A stretch of DNA of 64,000 nt from Couchioplanes caeruleus (GTDB taxonomy: Bacteria; Actinomycetota; Actinomycetes; Mycobacteriales; Micromonosporaceae). Below are positions 17,531 to 26,317 of the stretch, piece by piece. Where the stretch lies: assembly GCF_023499255.1 (NCBI RefSeq), contig NZ_CP092183.1, forward strand, positions 6,382,501 to 6,446,500, in the 5' to 3' direction. The notes below the pieces were generated by a model. It was not told the DNA's origin and did not search any database. It was given only the letters and a program-made list of their open reading frames with translations. The stretch's first letter is position 1. Every line of letters starts with the position of its first letter. The translations under genes and the position numbers were made by a program.

Positions 17531-17544
17531 TCAGAGTGGCACTC

Positions 17545-18201
17545 ATGACGAAGCGAAGCAACCACCCCGCCACCGCGGACCGCCGGCTCTTCCGCCGTAC
17601 CAGTCAGCTCTTCGCGGGTCTGATCCTGTACGGGATAAGCATGGCCTTCATGGTGGAGTCGGGGCTCGGGCTCACCTCGTGGGACGTCTTCCACCAGGGT
17701 GTGTCGAAGGCCACCGGGCTCAGCTTCGGCTGGGTGGTGATCCTCACCGGCATCCCGATCCTGCTGCTCTGGATCCCGCTGCGCCAGCGCCCGGGCTTCG
17801 GCACGATCGCCAACCTGATCGTCATCGGCTTCGTCGTCGACGCCGCCCTCGCGGTGCTCTCCCCCGGCGAGGGCCTCGCCATCCGCATCACGTACCTCGT
17901 GGTCGGCATCGTCCTCAACGCGATCGCCACGGCGATGTACATCGGCGCCCACTTCGGGCCGGGACCGCGGGACGGGCTGATGACGGGGCTGGTCAACCGG
18001 TTCCCGCGGCTGTCGATCCGGCTGGTGCGGACGAGCATCGAGGTGCTGGTGCTGGCCATCGGGTTCCTGCTCGGCGGGACCGTGGGGATCGGCACGGTCG
18101 CGTACGCGCTCGGGATCGGGCCGCTGGTGCAGATCTTCATGCCGTTGTTCGCGGTGCGGCGCCGGGAGGCCGTGGGGCAGGTCGTTCCGGCGGTGGCCTG
18201 A
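17545..18201 (+). CDS. yczE: YczE/YitT-family integral membrane protein
   Basis: 218 residues with about five membrane segments (for example LFAGLILYGISMAFMVESGL, then WVVILTGIPILLLWIPL). The segment GLGLTSWDVFHQG and the loop PGPRDGLMTGL are the conserved YczE/YyaS features. Function is poorly known; Bacillus YczE affects surfactin production. It is divergent from yczR with ATTGGC boxes between. ATG 17545 was preferred; GTG 17536 and TTG 17524 are in frame, but TTG lies inside an operator-like box. Confidence 0.85.
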   Translation: MTKRSNHPATADRRLFRRTSQLFAGLILYGISMAFMVESGLGLTSWDVFHQGVSKATGLSFGWVVILTGIPILLLWIPLRQRPGFGTIANLIVIGFVVDAALAVLSPGEGLAIRITYLVVGIVLNAIATAMYIGAHFGPGPRDGLMTGLVNRFPRLSIRLVRTSIEVLVLAIGFLLGGTVGIGTVAYALGIGPLVQIFMPLFAVRRREAVGQVVPAVA

Positions 18202-18363
18202 CCGGCCACCGGGCGGTCGCCGCCGGCCGCCGGCCCACACCCGCACTTCACCGCCGCGGCCGCTAAATCGGTTGTCCGGGGGCTCAGCGGCCCGGCGCGG
18301 AGTCGTGACGCCGACCGGGCGGGTGATGTTCGTCCTGGGTGGACCGGGCGGCGCCGGGTGAAA

Positions 18364-18381
18364 TGTCCGGCCGTCCGGACA
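18364..18381. promoter_or_regulatory. Inverted repeat upstream of a hypothetical gene
   Basis: TGTCCGG-CCGT-CCGGACA is a perfect 7-bp inverted repeat 65 nt before ATG 18446. A second short palindrome, GTGATCATCAC, follows at 18389-18399. Either could be an operator. The rest of the 244-nt gap after yczE shows nothing else I can assign. Confidence 0.35.
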
Positions 18382-18445
18382 CAGCTCGGTGATCATCACG
18401 ACACATGTGCTTCCCGGTTCCGGTTGCAGGCGGCATCATTGCGGC

Positions 18446-18874
18446 ATGGGGGCTGGTGGCTGGCACTGGAACGACGCTTGGATCTTCGTGTCCGCGGTGA
18501 TCGCCGAGCGCCTGGAGAGGGACCGCGCGCTGCACGCCGCCCTCCCGGTGACCGGCGCGAGCCTGGCCGACGTGCTCGCGGCCGCGGACTTCCTGCACCA
18601 CAGCGTCCCCAGCCGTTCCGAACTGGAGGAATCGGTACGCCGCCTGGCGGGCGCCGGCCTGCTCACCGTCGACGACGACCTGGTCGAGGTGGCGCCCGCG
18701 GGCGAGCAGCTGTGGCGGACCCGGCCGTTCAGCGGCCTGTCCTCGGCGGTGGTCACCCTCCAGACCCAGCTGAACCGGGCGGCCACGCCGGGCGAGTCGG
18801 ACTGGAAGCTGGACGAGAAGACCTACAACGCCGCCGTCCGCGAATACTCCCTCCGCCTGGCCGACGGCCGCTGA
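18446..18874 (+). CDS. Hypothetical protein, winged-helix-like
   Basis: 142 residues with no recognised family. The N-terminus (WHWNDAWIFVSAVIAERL) is followed by a helical part in which HSVPSRSELEESVRRLAGAG and LLTVDDDLVEVAPAGEQLW look like the recognition helix and wing of a small winged-helix fold. The C-terminal helix carries EKTYNAAVREYS. It may be a DNA-binding or scaffold protein; this is a guess from the pattern. It is convergent with hisF with 74 nt between. Confidence 0.65.
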   Translation: MGAGGWHWNDAWIFVSAVIAERLERDRALHAALPVTGASLADVLAAADFLHHSVPSRSELEESVRRLAGAGLLTVDDDLVEVAPAGEQLWRTRPFSGLSSAVVTLQTQLNRAATPGESDWKLDEKTYNAAVREYSLRLADGR

Positions 18875-18948
18875 CCACCGCAGCCGCTCGCCCGCTGAGC
18901 AAGTCGCGCGGCCGGGCCACGTAGCCGGCCGGCTGAACGGCTCGGCGG

Positions 18949-19725
18949 TCAGCGGACCGGGTTGCCGGCCGCCCGCAGGCTCTGCTTCACCTCGCCGATG
19001 GTGAGCTCTCCGAAGTGGAACACGCTCGCCGCCAGCACCGCGTCCGCACCCGCCGCCACCGCAGGCGGGAAGTGCTCGGCCGTCCCCGCGCCCCCGCTGG
19101 CGATCACCGGGATGTCCACGACCGCCCGTACCGCCGAGATCAGGTCCAGGTCGAAACCCGCCTTGGTCCCGTCCGCGTCCATCGAGTTCAGCAGGATCTC
19201 GCCCGCGCCCAGCTCGGCGACCCGGCGCGCCCACCCGACCGCGTCGAGGCCGGCGCTCTTGCGGCCGCCGTGAGTGGTGACCTCCCAGCCGCTCGGGTGC
19301 TCCGGGCCGGGGCCGGACGGCACGCGGCGTACGTCCAGGGAGAGCACGAGGACCTGATTGCCGAAGCGGTCCGCGATCTCGGAGATCAGCTCGGGGCGGT
19401 GGATGGCCGCCGTGTTGACGCCCACCTTGTCGGCGCCCGCGCGCAGCAGGGTGTCGACGTTGTCGACCGAGCGGACGCCACCGCCCACGGTGAGCGGGAT
19501 GAAGACCGATTCGGCCGTACGGCGCACCACGTCGAGCATGGTGCCGCGGTCGTCCGAGGACGCGGTCACGTCCAGGAAGGTCAGCTCGTCCGCGCCGGCC
19601 GCGTCGTACGCCGCGCCGAGCTCCACGGGGTCGCCGGCGTCGCGCAGGTCGACGAAGTTGACCCCCTTGACCACGCGCCCCGCGTCGACGTCGAGACAGG
19701 GGATGACGCGTACCGCGACAGTCAT
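18949..19725 (-). CDS. hisF: Imidazole glycerol phosphate synthase cyclase subunit HisF
   Basis: A 258-residue (beta/alpha)8 barrel that, with HisH, converts PRFAR and glutamine-derived ammonia to imidazole glycerol phosphate and AICAR. The catalytic Asp pair is in [15 protein letters not shown] (D11) and VLSLDVRRV (about D130). Phosphate loops are LTVGGGVRS and IASGGAGT. Length matches the family. It is the last gene of the operon and follows priA by 25 nt. Confidence 0.97.
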   Translation of the reverse strand: MTVAVRVIPCLDVDAGRVVKGVNFVDLRDAGDPVELGAAYDAAGADELTFLDVTASSDDRGTMLDVVRRTAESVFIPLTVGGGVRSVDNVDTLLRAGADKVGVNTAAIHRPELISEIADRFGNQVLVLSLDVRRVPSGPGPEHPSGWEVTTHGGRKSAGLDAVGWARRVAELGAGEILLNSMDADGTKAGFDLDLISAVRAVVDIPVIASGGAGTAEHFPPAVAAGADAVLAASVFHFGELTIGEVKQSLRAAGNPVR

Positions 19726-19750
19726 GGTGTGCTCCCTATCGAGACGCGGG

Positions 19751-20476
19751 TCATCGGGACGCGAGGGCGGCGAGCGCCTCGGCGACCGTGAACGCGCCGG
19801 CGTAGAGGGCCTTGCCCGCGATCACGCCCTCGACGCCGACCGGTTCGAGGGTCGCCAGCGCGCGCAGGTCGTCCAGGGTGGAGACGCCGCCGCTGGCGAT
19901 GACCGGGGCGGGCGTACGGGCGCAGACCTCGCGGAGCAGCTCCAGGTTGGGGCCCTTCATGGTGCCGTCCTTGGTGATGTCGGTGACCACGTACCGGGCC
20001 GCGCCGGCCTTGTCGAGGCGTTCGAGGACCTCGTACAGGTCGCCGCCGTCGCGGGTCCAGCCGCGGGCGGACAGCGTACGGCCGCGCACGTCCAGCCCGA
20101 TGGCGACGCGGTCGCCGTACTCGCCGCAGATCCGGTCGCACCACTCGGGGTCCTCGAGGGCGGCCGTGCCGATGTTGACCCGGGCGGCGCCGGTGCCGAG
20201 CGCCGCGCGCAGCGACTCGTCGTCGCGGATGCCGCCGGAGAGCTCCACCTTGACGTCGAGGCGGCCGACCACCTCGGCGAGCAGGGCGGCGTTGGAGCCG
20301 CGGCCGAAGGCGGCGTCGAGGTCGACGAGGTGCACCCAGTCCGCACCGTCGTTCTGCCAGGCGAGGGCGGCTTCGAGGGGGTCGCCGTAGCCGGTCTCGG
20401 AGCCGGCGGCGCCCTGGACGAGGCGCACCGCCTGGCCGTCGGCGACGTCGACAGCGGGCAGCAGGGCAAGGGTCAC
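19751..20476 (-). CDS. priA: Bifunctional phosphoribosyl isomerase PriA (HisA/TrpF)
   Basis: A 241-residue (beta/alpha)8 barrel. N-terminal [20 protein letters not shown] carries the catalytic Asp and an Arg (R18) used in both reactions of actinobacterial PriA; the C-terminal acid is in [14 protein letters not shown]. It isomerises ProFAR to PRFAR in histidine synthesis and, in actinobacteria, PRA to CdRP in tryptophan synthesis because trpF is usually missing. The dual role is inferred from family and clade. GTG 20476 has GGGAG at 7 nt. Confidence 0.93.
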   Translation of the reverse strand: MTLALLPAVDVADGQAVRLVQGAAGSETGYGDPLEAALAWQNDGADWVHLVDLDAAFGRGSNAALLAEVVGRLDVKVELSGGIRDDESLRAALGTGAARVNIGTAALEDPEWCDRICGEYGDRVAIGLDVRGRTLSARGWTRDGGDLYEVLERLDKAGAARYVVTDITKDGTMKGPNLELLREVCARTPAPVIASGGVSTLDDLRALATLEPVGVEGVIAGKALYAGAFTVAEALAALASR

Positions 20477-20502
20477 GGTGAAACTCCCAGGGATGAGAAG
20501 GA

Positions 20503-20817
20503 CTACCGGCGGCCGAGGACCACGACGACCAGGGCCGGCAGGACGAGCACGATCATGGCGATGAGGACCAGCCGGAGCGCGAGCTCGGGGACGAGGAACC
20601 AGACGAGGGCCGCGGCCCCCAGCGGGATGACGACGATGCCGGCCCGCTGGGCGCGGCTGCGCCGGTGCAGGCGCCCGGAGCTACGACGCTGCGGCGTGAG
20701 CCGGCGGACGAGGGTGCGGCGGCGCTGCCGGCGGGCGACCTTGCGGGCCCGGGCGGCCTTTTCCTTCTCCAGGACGGCGAGCCGTTCGGCCCGCCGCCTC
20801 GCTCTCTCCTTCGACAC
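20503..20817 (-). CDS. Small basic membrane protein in the his operon
   Basis: 104 residues. The first 55 are extremely basic ([20 protein letters not shown], then [17 protein letters not shown]) and probably helical and cytoplasmic. Two membrane segments follow (about 59-75 and 80-99; [20 protein letters not shown]). I do not recognise a function. It starts 3 nt after hisH ends and precedes priA, so it is co-transcribed. It could be an unrelated passenger. Confidence 0.75.
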   Translation of the reverse strand: MSKERARRRAERLAVLEKEKAARARKVARRQRRRTLVRRLTPQRRSSGRLHRRSRAQRAGIVVIPLGAAALVWFLVPELALRLVLIAMIVLVLPALVVVVLGRR

Positions 20818-20820
20818 GGC

Positions 20821-21441
20821 TCAGAGCCGGGAGACCCAGGTGCGGAGCAGCGCGTAACCGGCGTCCGACGACTTCTCCGGATGGAACTGCGCAGCCGACA
20901 GGGCCCCGTGCTCCACCACCGCGGCGAACGGCCCGTCGTGGGCGGCCGTCGTCACCGTGGCACCCGCCTCGGACAGCGCGTCGAGGTCCTGCGCCGCGTA
21001 CGAATGCACGAAGTAGAACCGGGTTTCCTCCGGAAGCCCGTTGAGCAGCACGGACTCCGGCGGCGCGGTGACCGTGTTCCATCCCATGTGCGGGATCCGC
21101 CGGGCGGCGAGCTTCGTCACCGCGCCGGGCAGCAGTCCCAGGCCGCGGCTCTCGACGCCGTGCTCGACGCCGGTCTCGAAGAGGATCTGCATGCCGACGC
21201 AGATGCCCAGCACCGGGCGGCCGGCGGCGACCCGCTCGGCGATGACCGGCCCGGCGCCGAGCTTCTCGATGCCCGCCATGCAGGCGGCGTAGGCGCCGAC
21301 GCCCGGGACGACCAGGCCGTCCGCGTCGGCCGCCGCGGCCAGGTCGTCGGTCACGGTCACGTCGGCGCCGGTTCGCGCCACCGCACGCTCGGCGGAGCGC
21401 AGGTTGCCCGACCCGTAGTCGAGGATCACGACGCTGCTCAT
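20821..21441 (-). CDS. hisH: Imidazole glycerol phosphate synthase glutaminase subunit HisH
   Basis: A 206-residue class I glutamine amidotransferase that supplies ammonia to HisF. N-terminal VVILDYGSGNLRSAERA, the nucleophile Cys in VLGICVGMQIL (about C80) and the His/Glu pair in AQFHPEKSSDAG complete the triad. ATG 21441 was chosen because the family starts a few residues before the first strand; an in-frame start 14 codons upstream adds unrelated sequence. An 84-nt gap separates it from the small gene before it. Confidence 0.96.
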   Translation of the reverse strand: MSSVVILDYGSGNLRSAERAVARTGADVTVTDDLAAAADADGLVVPGVGAYAACMAGIEKLGAGPVIAERVAAGRPVLGICVGMQILFETGVEHGVESRGLGLLPGAVTKLAARRIPHMGWNTVTAPPESVLLNGLPEETRFYFVHSYAAQDLDALSEAGATVTTAAHDGPFAAVVEHGALSAAQFHPEKSSDAGYALLRTWVSRL

Positions 21442-21525
21442 GCTGTGCTCACCTTGGCATGCCCTCCTGGGCCTCGCGGTCACGGCCGCCCGCCGCCACC
21501 GGCAGGCGTCGCTCGGTGCGGCCGG

Positions 21526-21699
21526 TCATGCCGTGTCCCCCGGGAGGAGCCACAGCACGCCACCGGCGAGCGCGAGCAGGGCGAGCACGGCGACCACGCC
21601 GATCGAGAACTTCGTGGCGCCCTGCCGGGCCAGCGACACCACGCCGCCCACGAGCATGCCGGCGACCGCGAGGAGCAGGACGGGGACGATGCTGTTCAC
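21526..21699 (-). CDS. 57-residue membrane protein between hisB and hisH
   Basis: Two membrane segments (about 4-22 and 31-52; VVAVLALLALAGGVLWLLPG) joined by a short basic loop. Its GTG start (21699) overlaps the TGA of hisB in a GTGA arrangement, the same coupling used between hisD, hisC and hisB, which strongly supports that it is translated. Function unknown. It is too short and hydrophobic to assign to a family. Confidence 0.7.
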   Translation of the reverse strand: MNSIVPVLLLAVAGMLVGGVVSLARQGATKFSIGVVAVLALLALAGGVLWLLPGDTA

Positions 21700-22307
21700 A
21701 GCACACCCTTGGTCGACGGCAGCGCGCCGGCGTTGCGCGGGTCGATCTCCACGGCCTCGCGCAACGCCCGGGAGAAGGCCTTGAACTGCGCCTCGACGAC
21801 GTGGTGGGCGTCGGGACGGCCGCCGTCGCGGGCCGCGCGGAGCACGCTCACGTGCAACGTCACCTTGGCGGTGTGGCCGAACGACTCGAAGATGTGCCGG
21901 GTCATGCTGGTCGGGTAGACCGGACCGATGTACGGCGCCAGCTCCGGCTCGTCGTGCACCACGTACGGCCGGCCGGACAGGTCGACGGCGGCGCGGCACA
22001 GCACCTCGTCCATGGGGATCGTGGCGGAGCCGTACCGCCGGATGCCGGCCTTGTCGCCCAGCGCCCGCGCGAACGCCTCGCCCAGCGCGATCGCCGTGTC
22101 CTCCATGGTGTGGTGGGCGTCGATCTCGAGGTCGCCCTCGGTGCGGACGGTCAGGTCGAAGCCGCCGTGCTTGGCCAGCTGGTTGAGCATGTGGTCGTAG
22201 AAGCCGACGCCGGTGGCGAGGTCGCCCTTGCCGGTGCCGTCGAGGTCGATCTCGACGAGGACCTTGGTCTCGTTGGTGACGCGTTCGACGCGCGCGGTGC
22301 GGCTCAC
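21696..22307 (-). CDS. hisB: Imidazoleglycerol-phosphate dehydratase HisB
   Basis: A 203-residue monofunctional enzyme catalysing dehydration of imidazole glycerol phosphate to imidazole acetol phosphate. The two Mn-binding repeats are visible: [18 protein letters not shown] (about 61-78) and [18 protein letters not shown] (about 165-182). GTG 22307 overlaps the hisC stop (GTGA), and its own stop overlaps the next small gene the same way. There is no HisN-type phosphatase fusion, as is usual in actinobacteria. Confidence 0.97.
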   Translation of the reverse strand: MSRTARVERVTNETKVLVEIDLDGTGKGDLATGVGFYDHMLNQLAKHGGFDLTVRTEGDLEIDAHHTMEDTAIALGEAFARALGDKAGIRRYGSATIPMDEVLCRAAVDLSGRPYVVHDEPELAPYIGPVYPTSMTRHIFESFGHTAKVTLHVSVLRAARDGGRPDAHHVVEAQFKAFSRALREAVEIDPRNAGALPSTKGVL

Positions 22308-23380
22308 GACAGGATCTCCTCGGCGGCGGTCAGGAAGGCTGATGTCTCGGTCTCGGTGCCCGCGGTCACCCGGAGCCAGCCGGCGAGGCCGACGTCGCGG
22401 ATGAGCACCCCGCGGTCCAGGAACGCCTGCCACACCGCCTTCTGGTCGGCGCCCGCCTCGAACATCACGAAGTTGGCGTCGCTGTCGGCCACGCGGACGC
22501 CACGCGAGCGCAGCGTCGACACGATGCGGTCCCGCTGCTCCTTGATGGCCTCCACGGCCGCGAGCAGGGCGTCGCGCTGGGCGACGGCCGCGCGCGCGGC
22601 CGCCTGGGTCAGGCTGGACAGGTGGTACGGCAGCCGCACCAGCTGGACGGCGTCGACGACGGCCGGGTCCGCGGCGAGGTAGCCGAGGCGGCCGCCGGCG
22701 AAGCCGAACGCCTTGCTCATGGTCCGTGTCACCACGAGGCGCGGGTGGTGCGGCAGCAGCTCCAGCGCGCTGGGGGTGCCGGGGCGGGCGAACTCGAAGT
22801 ACGCCTCGTCGACGAGCACCATGCCCGTCGCCACGCCGAGGACCGCGTCGATCACCGACGGGTCGAGGGCGGTGCCGGTCGGGTTGTTCGGCGAGCAGAG
22901 GAACACGAGGTCCGGCCGGTGCTCCTCGATCTGCGCGACGGCCGCGGCCGGGGTGAGCCCGAAGCCGGGGTCGCGCAGCGCGCCGATCCAGCGGGTGCCG
23001 GTGCCGGCCGCGAGCAGCGGGTGCATCGAGTACGACGGGCCGAAGCCGAGCGCCGTACGCCCCGGTCCGGCGAAGGCCTGCAGCAGCTGCTGCTGGACCT
23101 CGTTGGAGCCGTTGGCCGCCCACACGTTCGCGGTGGTGAGCCCGTGGCCCAGGTAGTCCGCGAGGTCGGTGCGCAGGGCGACGGCGTCGCGGTCGGGGTA
23201 GCGGTTGAGGTCGCGCAGCTCAGCCTGGACCGCCTTGGCGATCTCGTCCACCACGGCGTCGGGCACCGCGTACGAGTTCTCGTTGGTGTTCAGCCGCACC
23301 GCGACGTCGAGCTGGGGCGCGCCGTACGGCGACTTGCCCCGCAGGTCGTCGCGGATCGGCAGGTCCTCGACGGTGGTCAC
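22304..23380 (-). CDS. hisC: Histidinol-phosphate aminotransferase HisC
   Basis: A 358-residue fold-type I PLP enzyme. Visible motifs: [12 protein letters not shown] (N-terminal substrate loop), [22 protein letters not shown] and the PLP lysine in [18 protein letters not shown]. It transaminates imidazole acetol phosphate with glutamate. GTG 23380 overlaps the hisD stop and the hisC stop overlaps hisB, giving a fully coupled hisDCB unit. Confidence 0.96.
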   Translation of the reverse strand: MTTVEDLPIRDDLRGKSPYGAPQLDVAVRLNTNENSYAVPDAVVDEIAKAVQAELRDLNRYPDRDAVALRTDLADYLGHGLTTANVWAANGSNEVQQQLLQAFAGPGRTALGFGPSYSMHPLLAAGTGTRWIGALRDPGFGLTPAAAVAQIEEHRPDLVFLCSPNNPTGTALDPSVIDAVLGVATGMVLVDEAYFEFARPGTPSALELLPHHPRLVVTRTMSKAFGFAGGRLGYLAADPAVVDAVQLVRLPYHLSSLTQAAARAAVAQRDALLAAVEAIKEQRDRIVSTLRSRGVRVADSDANFVMFEAGADQKAVWQAFLDRGVLIRDVGLAGWLRVTAGTETETSAFLTAAEEILS

Positions 23381-24687
23381 GACGCGAACCGGGCCGTCAC
23401 GGCCTGGCCGTGCGCGGGCAGGTCCTCGGCGTTGGCGAGCGCCACCACGTGCGGGGCGACGTCGCGCAGGGCGGCCTCGTCGTACTCCACGACGTGGATG
23501 CCGCGCAGGAACGACTGCACGGACAGGCCCGAGGAGTGCCGGGCGCAGCCGGCGGTGGGCAGCACGTGGTTGGACCCGGCCGCGTAGTCGCCCAGCGAGA
23601 CCGGCGAGTACGCCCCCACGAAGATCGCCCCGGCGTTGCGCACCCGCATGGCCCACTCGCGGGCGTCGCGGGTCTGGATCTCGAGGTGCTCCGCCGCGTA
23701 CGCGTCCACGACCGCGAGCCCCTGCGCCAGGTCGTCGACGAGCACCACGCCGGACTGCGTGCCGCCCAGCGCCTCGAGCACCCGGGCCTCGTGCTTGGTG
23801 GCCGGCACCTGCACGGCCAGCTGCGCGTCGACCGCGTCGGCCAGCTCGGGCGAGTCGGTGACCAGCACGCTGGCCGCGAGCGGGTCGTGCTCGGCCTGGC
23901 TGATCAGGTCGGCGGCGACGTGCACCGGTGAGGCGGTGTCGTCGGCGAGGATCGCGATCTCGGTGGGGCCGGCCTCGGCGTCGATGCCGACCGTGCCCTG
24001 CAGCAGCCGCTTGGCCGCGGTGACCCAGATGTTGCCGGGGCCGGTGATGACGTCGACCGGCTCGCAGCGGTCGTTCTCATCGGCGCCGTCGGAGCCGTAG
24101 CCGAGCATCGCGATCGCCTGGGCACCGCCGACCGCGTACACCTCGCCGACGCCGAGCAGCGCGCACGCGGCCAGGACGCGGGAGTCGGGCAGGCCGCCGT
24201 TGTCCGGCTGCGGGGGGCTCGCCACCACGAGGGAGCCGACGCCGGCCGCCTGGGCGGGCACCACGTTCATGACGACCGTGGACGGGTAGACGGCGAGGCC
24301 GCCGGGGACGTAGAGACCGACCCGGGACACCGGTACCCACCGCTCGGTGACGGTGCCGCCGGGCACGACCTGGGTGGTGACGTCGGTGCGGCGCTGGTCG
24401 GCGTGGACCTTGCGGGCCCGCTCGATGGCCACGAGCAGCGCGGCGCGCACCTGCGGGTCGAGGGACGACTCGGCGGCCGCGATCGCCTCGGCGGGCACGC
24501 GCAGGCGCTCGAGGCGTACCCCGTCGAATCTCTCGGTGGCCTCCCGGATCGCTGCGAAACCATGCTCCCGGACCGCCGCCACGACGGGGCGGATCTTCTC
24601 GACGGCCTGGGAGACGTCGAGCTGGGCACGGGGCAGCAGACCGCGCGGGTCCCGGCGGGAGCCGCGCAGGTCGATCCGATTCAGCAC
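23377..24687 (-). CDS. hisD: Histidinol dehydrogenase HisD
   Basis: A 436-residue Zn- and NAD-dependent enzyme for the last two oxidation steps to histidine. Motifs: [70 protein letters not shown] (metal-binding His) and the C-terminal [20 protein letters not shown] 24687 is the first start that fits the family N-terminus (LNRIDLRG). It is the promoter-proximal gene of the operon; the 149 nt before it face a divergent gene. I see no leader peptide rich in His codons there. Confidence 0.96.
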   Translation of the reverse strand: MLNRIDLRGSRRDPRGLLPRAQLDVSQAVEKIRPVVAAVREHGFAAIREATERFDGVRLERLRVPAEAIAAAESSLDPQVRAALLVAIERARKVHADQRRTDVTTQVVPGGTVTERWVPVSRVGLYVPGGLAVYPSTVVMNVVPAQAAGVGSLVVASPPQPDNGGLPDSRVLAACALLGVGEVYAVGGAQAIAMLGYGSDGADENDRCEPVDVITGPGNIWVTAAKRLLQGTVGIDAEAGPTEIAILADDTASPVHVAADLISQAEHDPLAASVLVTDSPELADAVDAQLAVQVPATKHEARVLEALGGTQSGVVLVDDLAQGLAVVDAYAAEHLEIQTRDAREWAMRVRNAGAIFVGAYSPVSLGDYAAGSNHVLPTAGCARHSSGLSVQSFLRGIHVVEYDEAALRDVAPHVVALANAEDLPAHGQAVTARFAS

Positions 24688-24836
24688 GCCGACAAGTCTA
24701 GGCCGGGACGCGGGCGACCCTCCGCCGCGGTTCCAGGCAGTGAGAAGAGCGACTATGCGGCTTTTGCCGACGCCCGGAGCAAAGATCACCGCTCCGGGAG
24801 GCGCGCGGAAAGCGACCATGCCGATACGCTCGTGCC

Positions 24837-25544
24837 GTGGGCGCGATTCTCCCGGTCTTCCCGCTGGGCACGGTGCTCTTCCCCGGCCTGGTCCTGCCCC
24901 TGCACATCTTCGAGGAGCGGTATCGCACGCTCGTGCGCGACCTGGTCGCCACGACCGACACCGAACCGCACGAGTTCGGCGTCGTGACGTTGCGGCACGG
25001 CTCGGAGGCGCTGCCCGCCGACAGCGACGGCGAGGCGCCCGCGGGCGCGGCGATCACCACCGGCGAGCTCTACGACGTGGGGTGCACCGCCGAGTTGCGG
25101 CAGGTCACCGAGCTGCCCGACGGCCGTTTCGACATCGTGACGGTCGGGCGGCGGCGGTTCCGCGTGGTCACCCTCGCGACGGCGACGCACCCGTACCTGA
25201 CGGCCGAGGTGGAGTGGCTGCCCGACGAGGAGACGAGCGGCGGGACGGCGGAGCTGCTGGCGCCCCGGGTGCTGGCCGCCTTCCGGACCTATCTGGACCT
25301 GCTGCGCCCCGACTCCGAGGTGCTCGACCAGGTGCCCGACGACCCGACGGTGCTGTCGCACCTGGTCGCCGCGACCGCGCAGCTGACCACCGACGAACGG
25401 CAGGAACTGCTGGCCGCACCCGACACCGCCACCCGGCTGCGCGCCGAGCTGCGGCTGCTCAACCGCGAGGCGGGTCTGCTCGCCAGGGTGCGGGCGGTGC
25501 CGGTGCCGCTGTCGGATCTGGCGCGTCCGGTGAGCCCGAACTGA
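24837..25544 (+). CDS. LON peptidase substrate-binding (LON N-terminal) domain protein
   Basis: 235 residues consisting mainly of a LON_substr_bdg domain: [20 protein letters not shown] then [13 protein letters not shown] at the N-terminus, and [11 protein letters not shown] mid-domain. There is no AAA+ or protease part, so this is the stand-alone form common in actinobacteria. Its role is unknown; it may bind unfolded protein. GTG 24837 lies 6 nt after TACGCT (24825-24830), suggesting a leaderless transcript. The 3' end overlaps the convergent DUF2567-like gene by 86 nt. Confidence 0.88.
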   Translation: MGAILPVFPLGTVLFPGLVLPLHIFEERYRTLVRDLVATTDTEPHEFGVVTLRHGSEALPADSDGEAPAGAAITTGELYDVGCTAELRQVTELPDGRFDIVTVGRRRFRVVTLATATHPYLTAEVEWLPDEETSGGTAELLAPRVLAAFRTYLDLLRPDSEVLDQVPDDPTVLSHLVAATAQLTTDERQELLAAPDTATRLRAELRLLNREAGLLARVRAVPVPLSDLARPVSPN

Positions 25545-26274
25545 GCGGACCACCCGGGCCGCCGGACGGCCCGCCGTCCAGCTCCCGGCCGTCCAGCTCC
25601 CGGCCGTCCAGCTCCCGGGCGTCCGGGGCGGGGCCGTCCAGATCCTGACCGTAGCCGGGTTTGGCGCCCGGACGGTCGAGGTTCGGATCGTTGGACCAGC
25701 CGGCCAGCAGCGTGGTGACGATCACCGCGGCGAAGGCGGCCACCAGCAGCGCCCCGTGCGCGTGCAGGTCCGGCGGCCGCTGGTACGAGTCCCCCACGGC
25801 GGACTGCCGCTGCCACTCGTTCCAGGCGCTCAGCCCGATGACCCGCCCGGTCCCCCACATCGTGGCCGACGCGGCCAGCCCGCCGAACACCACGCCGAGC
25901 AGCAGCGCGGGCCCCCGGTCGCGGCGCAGCACGAGCCAGATGACGATCGCGGCGACCAGGCCGAACGCGAAGCCGATGATGGTGAACCAGCCGTCGGCCG
26001 CGATGTACTCCTCCGGCGACGGGTCGTTGACGACGATGCCGTTCTGCCCGGCGTTGACCACCGGCACCGACGGCGCCAGCCACGACCAGAGCAGGCCGAG
26101 CGGGCCGCCCGCGACGGCCATCGCGAGGGTGATCAGGGCCGTGACGGCGACCGCCCGGCGCCGGCTGCGGGCCGGGGCGGGCGCCTCGAACCCGAACTCC
26201 GGCGGCGGCGGCCCGTACGGGTACGAGGGCTGCTGCTCGTCGAGGGGCGGGCCCTGCTCCTGACCGGGATTCAC
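25459..26274 (-). CDS. DUF2567-like integral membrane protein
   Basis: 271 residues: a Pro-rich cytoplasmic start (about 1-35), four membrane segments (about 40-60, 97-115, 122-140 and 175-195) and a hydrophilic tail. The spacing resembles the mycobacterial DUF2567 family; I am moderately sure. The tail contains three exact copies of RELDG followed by a Gly/Ser/Pro-rich end that lies antisense to the last 86 nt of the convergent gene. Function unknown. It follows dnaE by 43 nt and may be co-transcribed with it. Confidence 0.75.
   Translation of the reverse strand: MNPGQEQGPPLDEQQPSYPYGPPPPEFGFEAPAPARSRRRAVAVTALITLAMAVAGGPLGLLWSWLAPSVPVVNAGQNGIVVNDPSPEEYIAADGWFTIIGFAFGLVAAIVIWLVLRRDRGPALLLGVVFGGLAASATMWGTGRVIGLSAWNEWQRQSAVGDSYQRPPDLHAHGALLVAAFAAVIVTTLLAGWSNDPNLDRPGAKPGYGQDLDGPAPDARELDGRELDGRELDGGPSGGPGGPLSSGSPDAPDPTAAPAPPAPWRADPPRG
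25574..25618 (-). repeat. 15-bp tandem repeat, three copies
   Basis: Three identical units of CCGTCCAGCTCCCGG (plus-strand reading) encode RELDG three times in the tail of the DUF2567-like protein. Identity of the copies points to recent slippage. Confidence 0.85.
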
Positions 26275-26317
26275 GCCTCGATCCTGCCAGGTTCCGCCGG
26301 GCGCGCGCCGCGGACCA

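Noticed and set aside
17524..17544. TTG at 17524 as the yczE start
   Set aside because: It lies inside an operator-like ATTGGC box and adds seven residues not needed by the family; ATG 17545 is preferred.
24688..24836. Histidine attenuator leader in front of hisD
   Set aside because: I looked for a short frame with consecutive His codons and a terminator hairpin and found neither.
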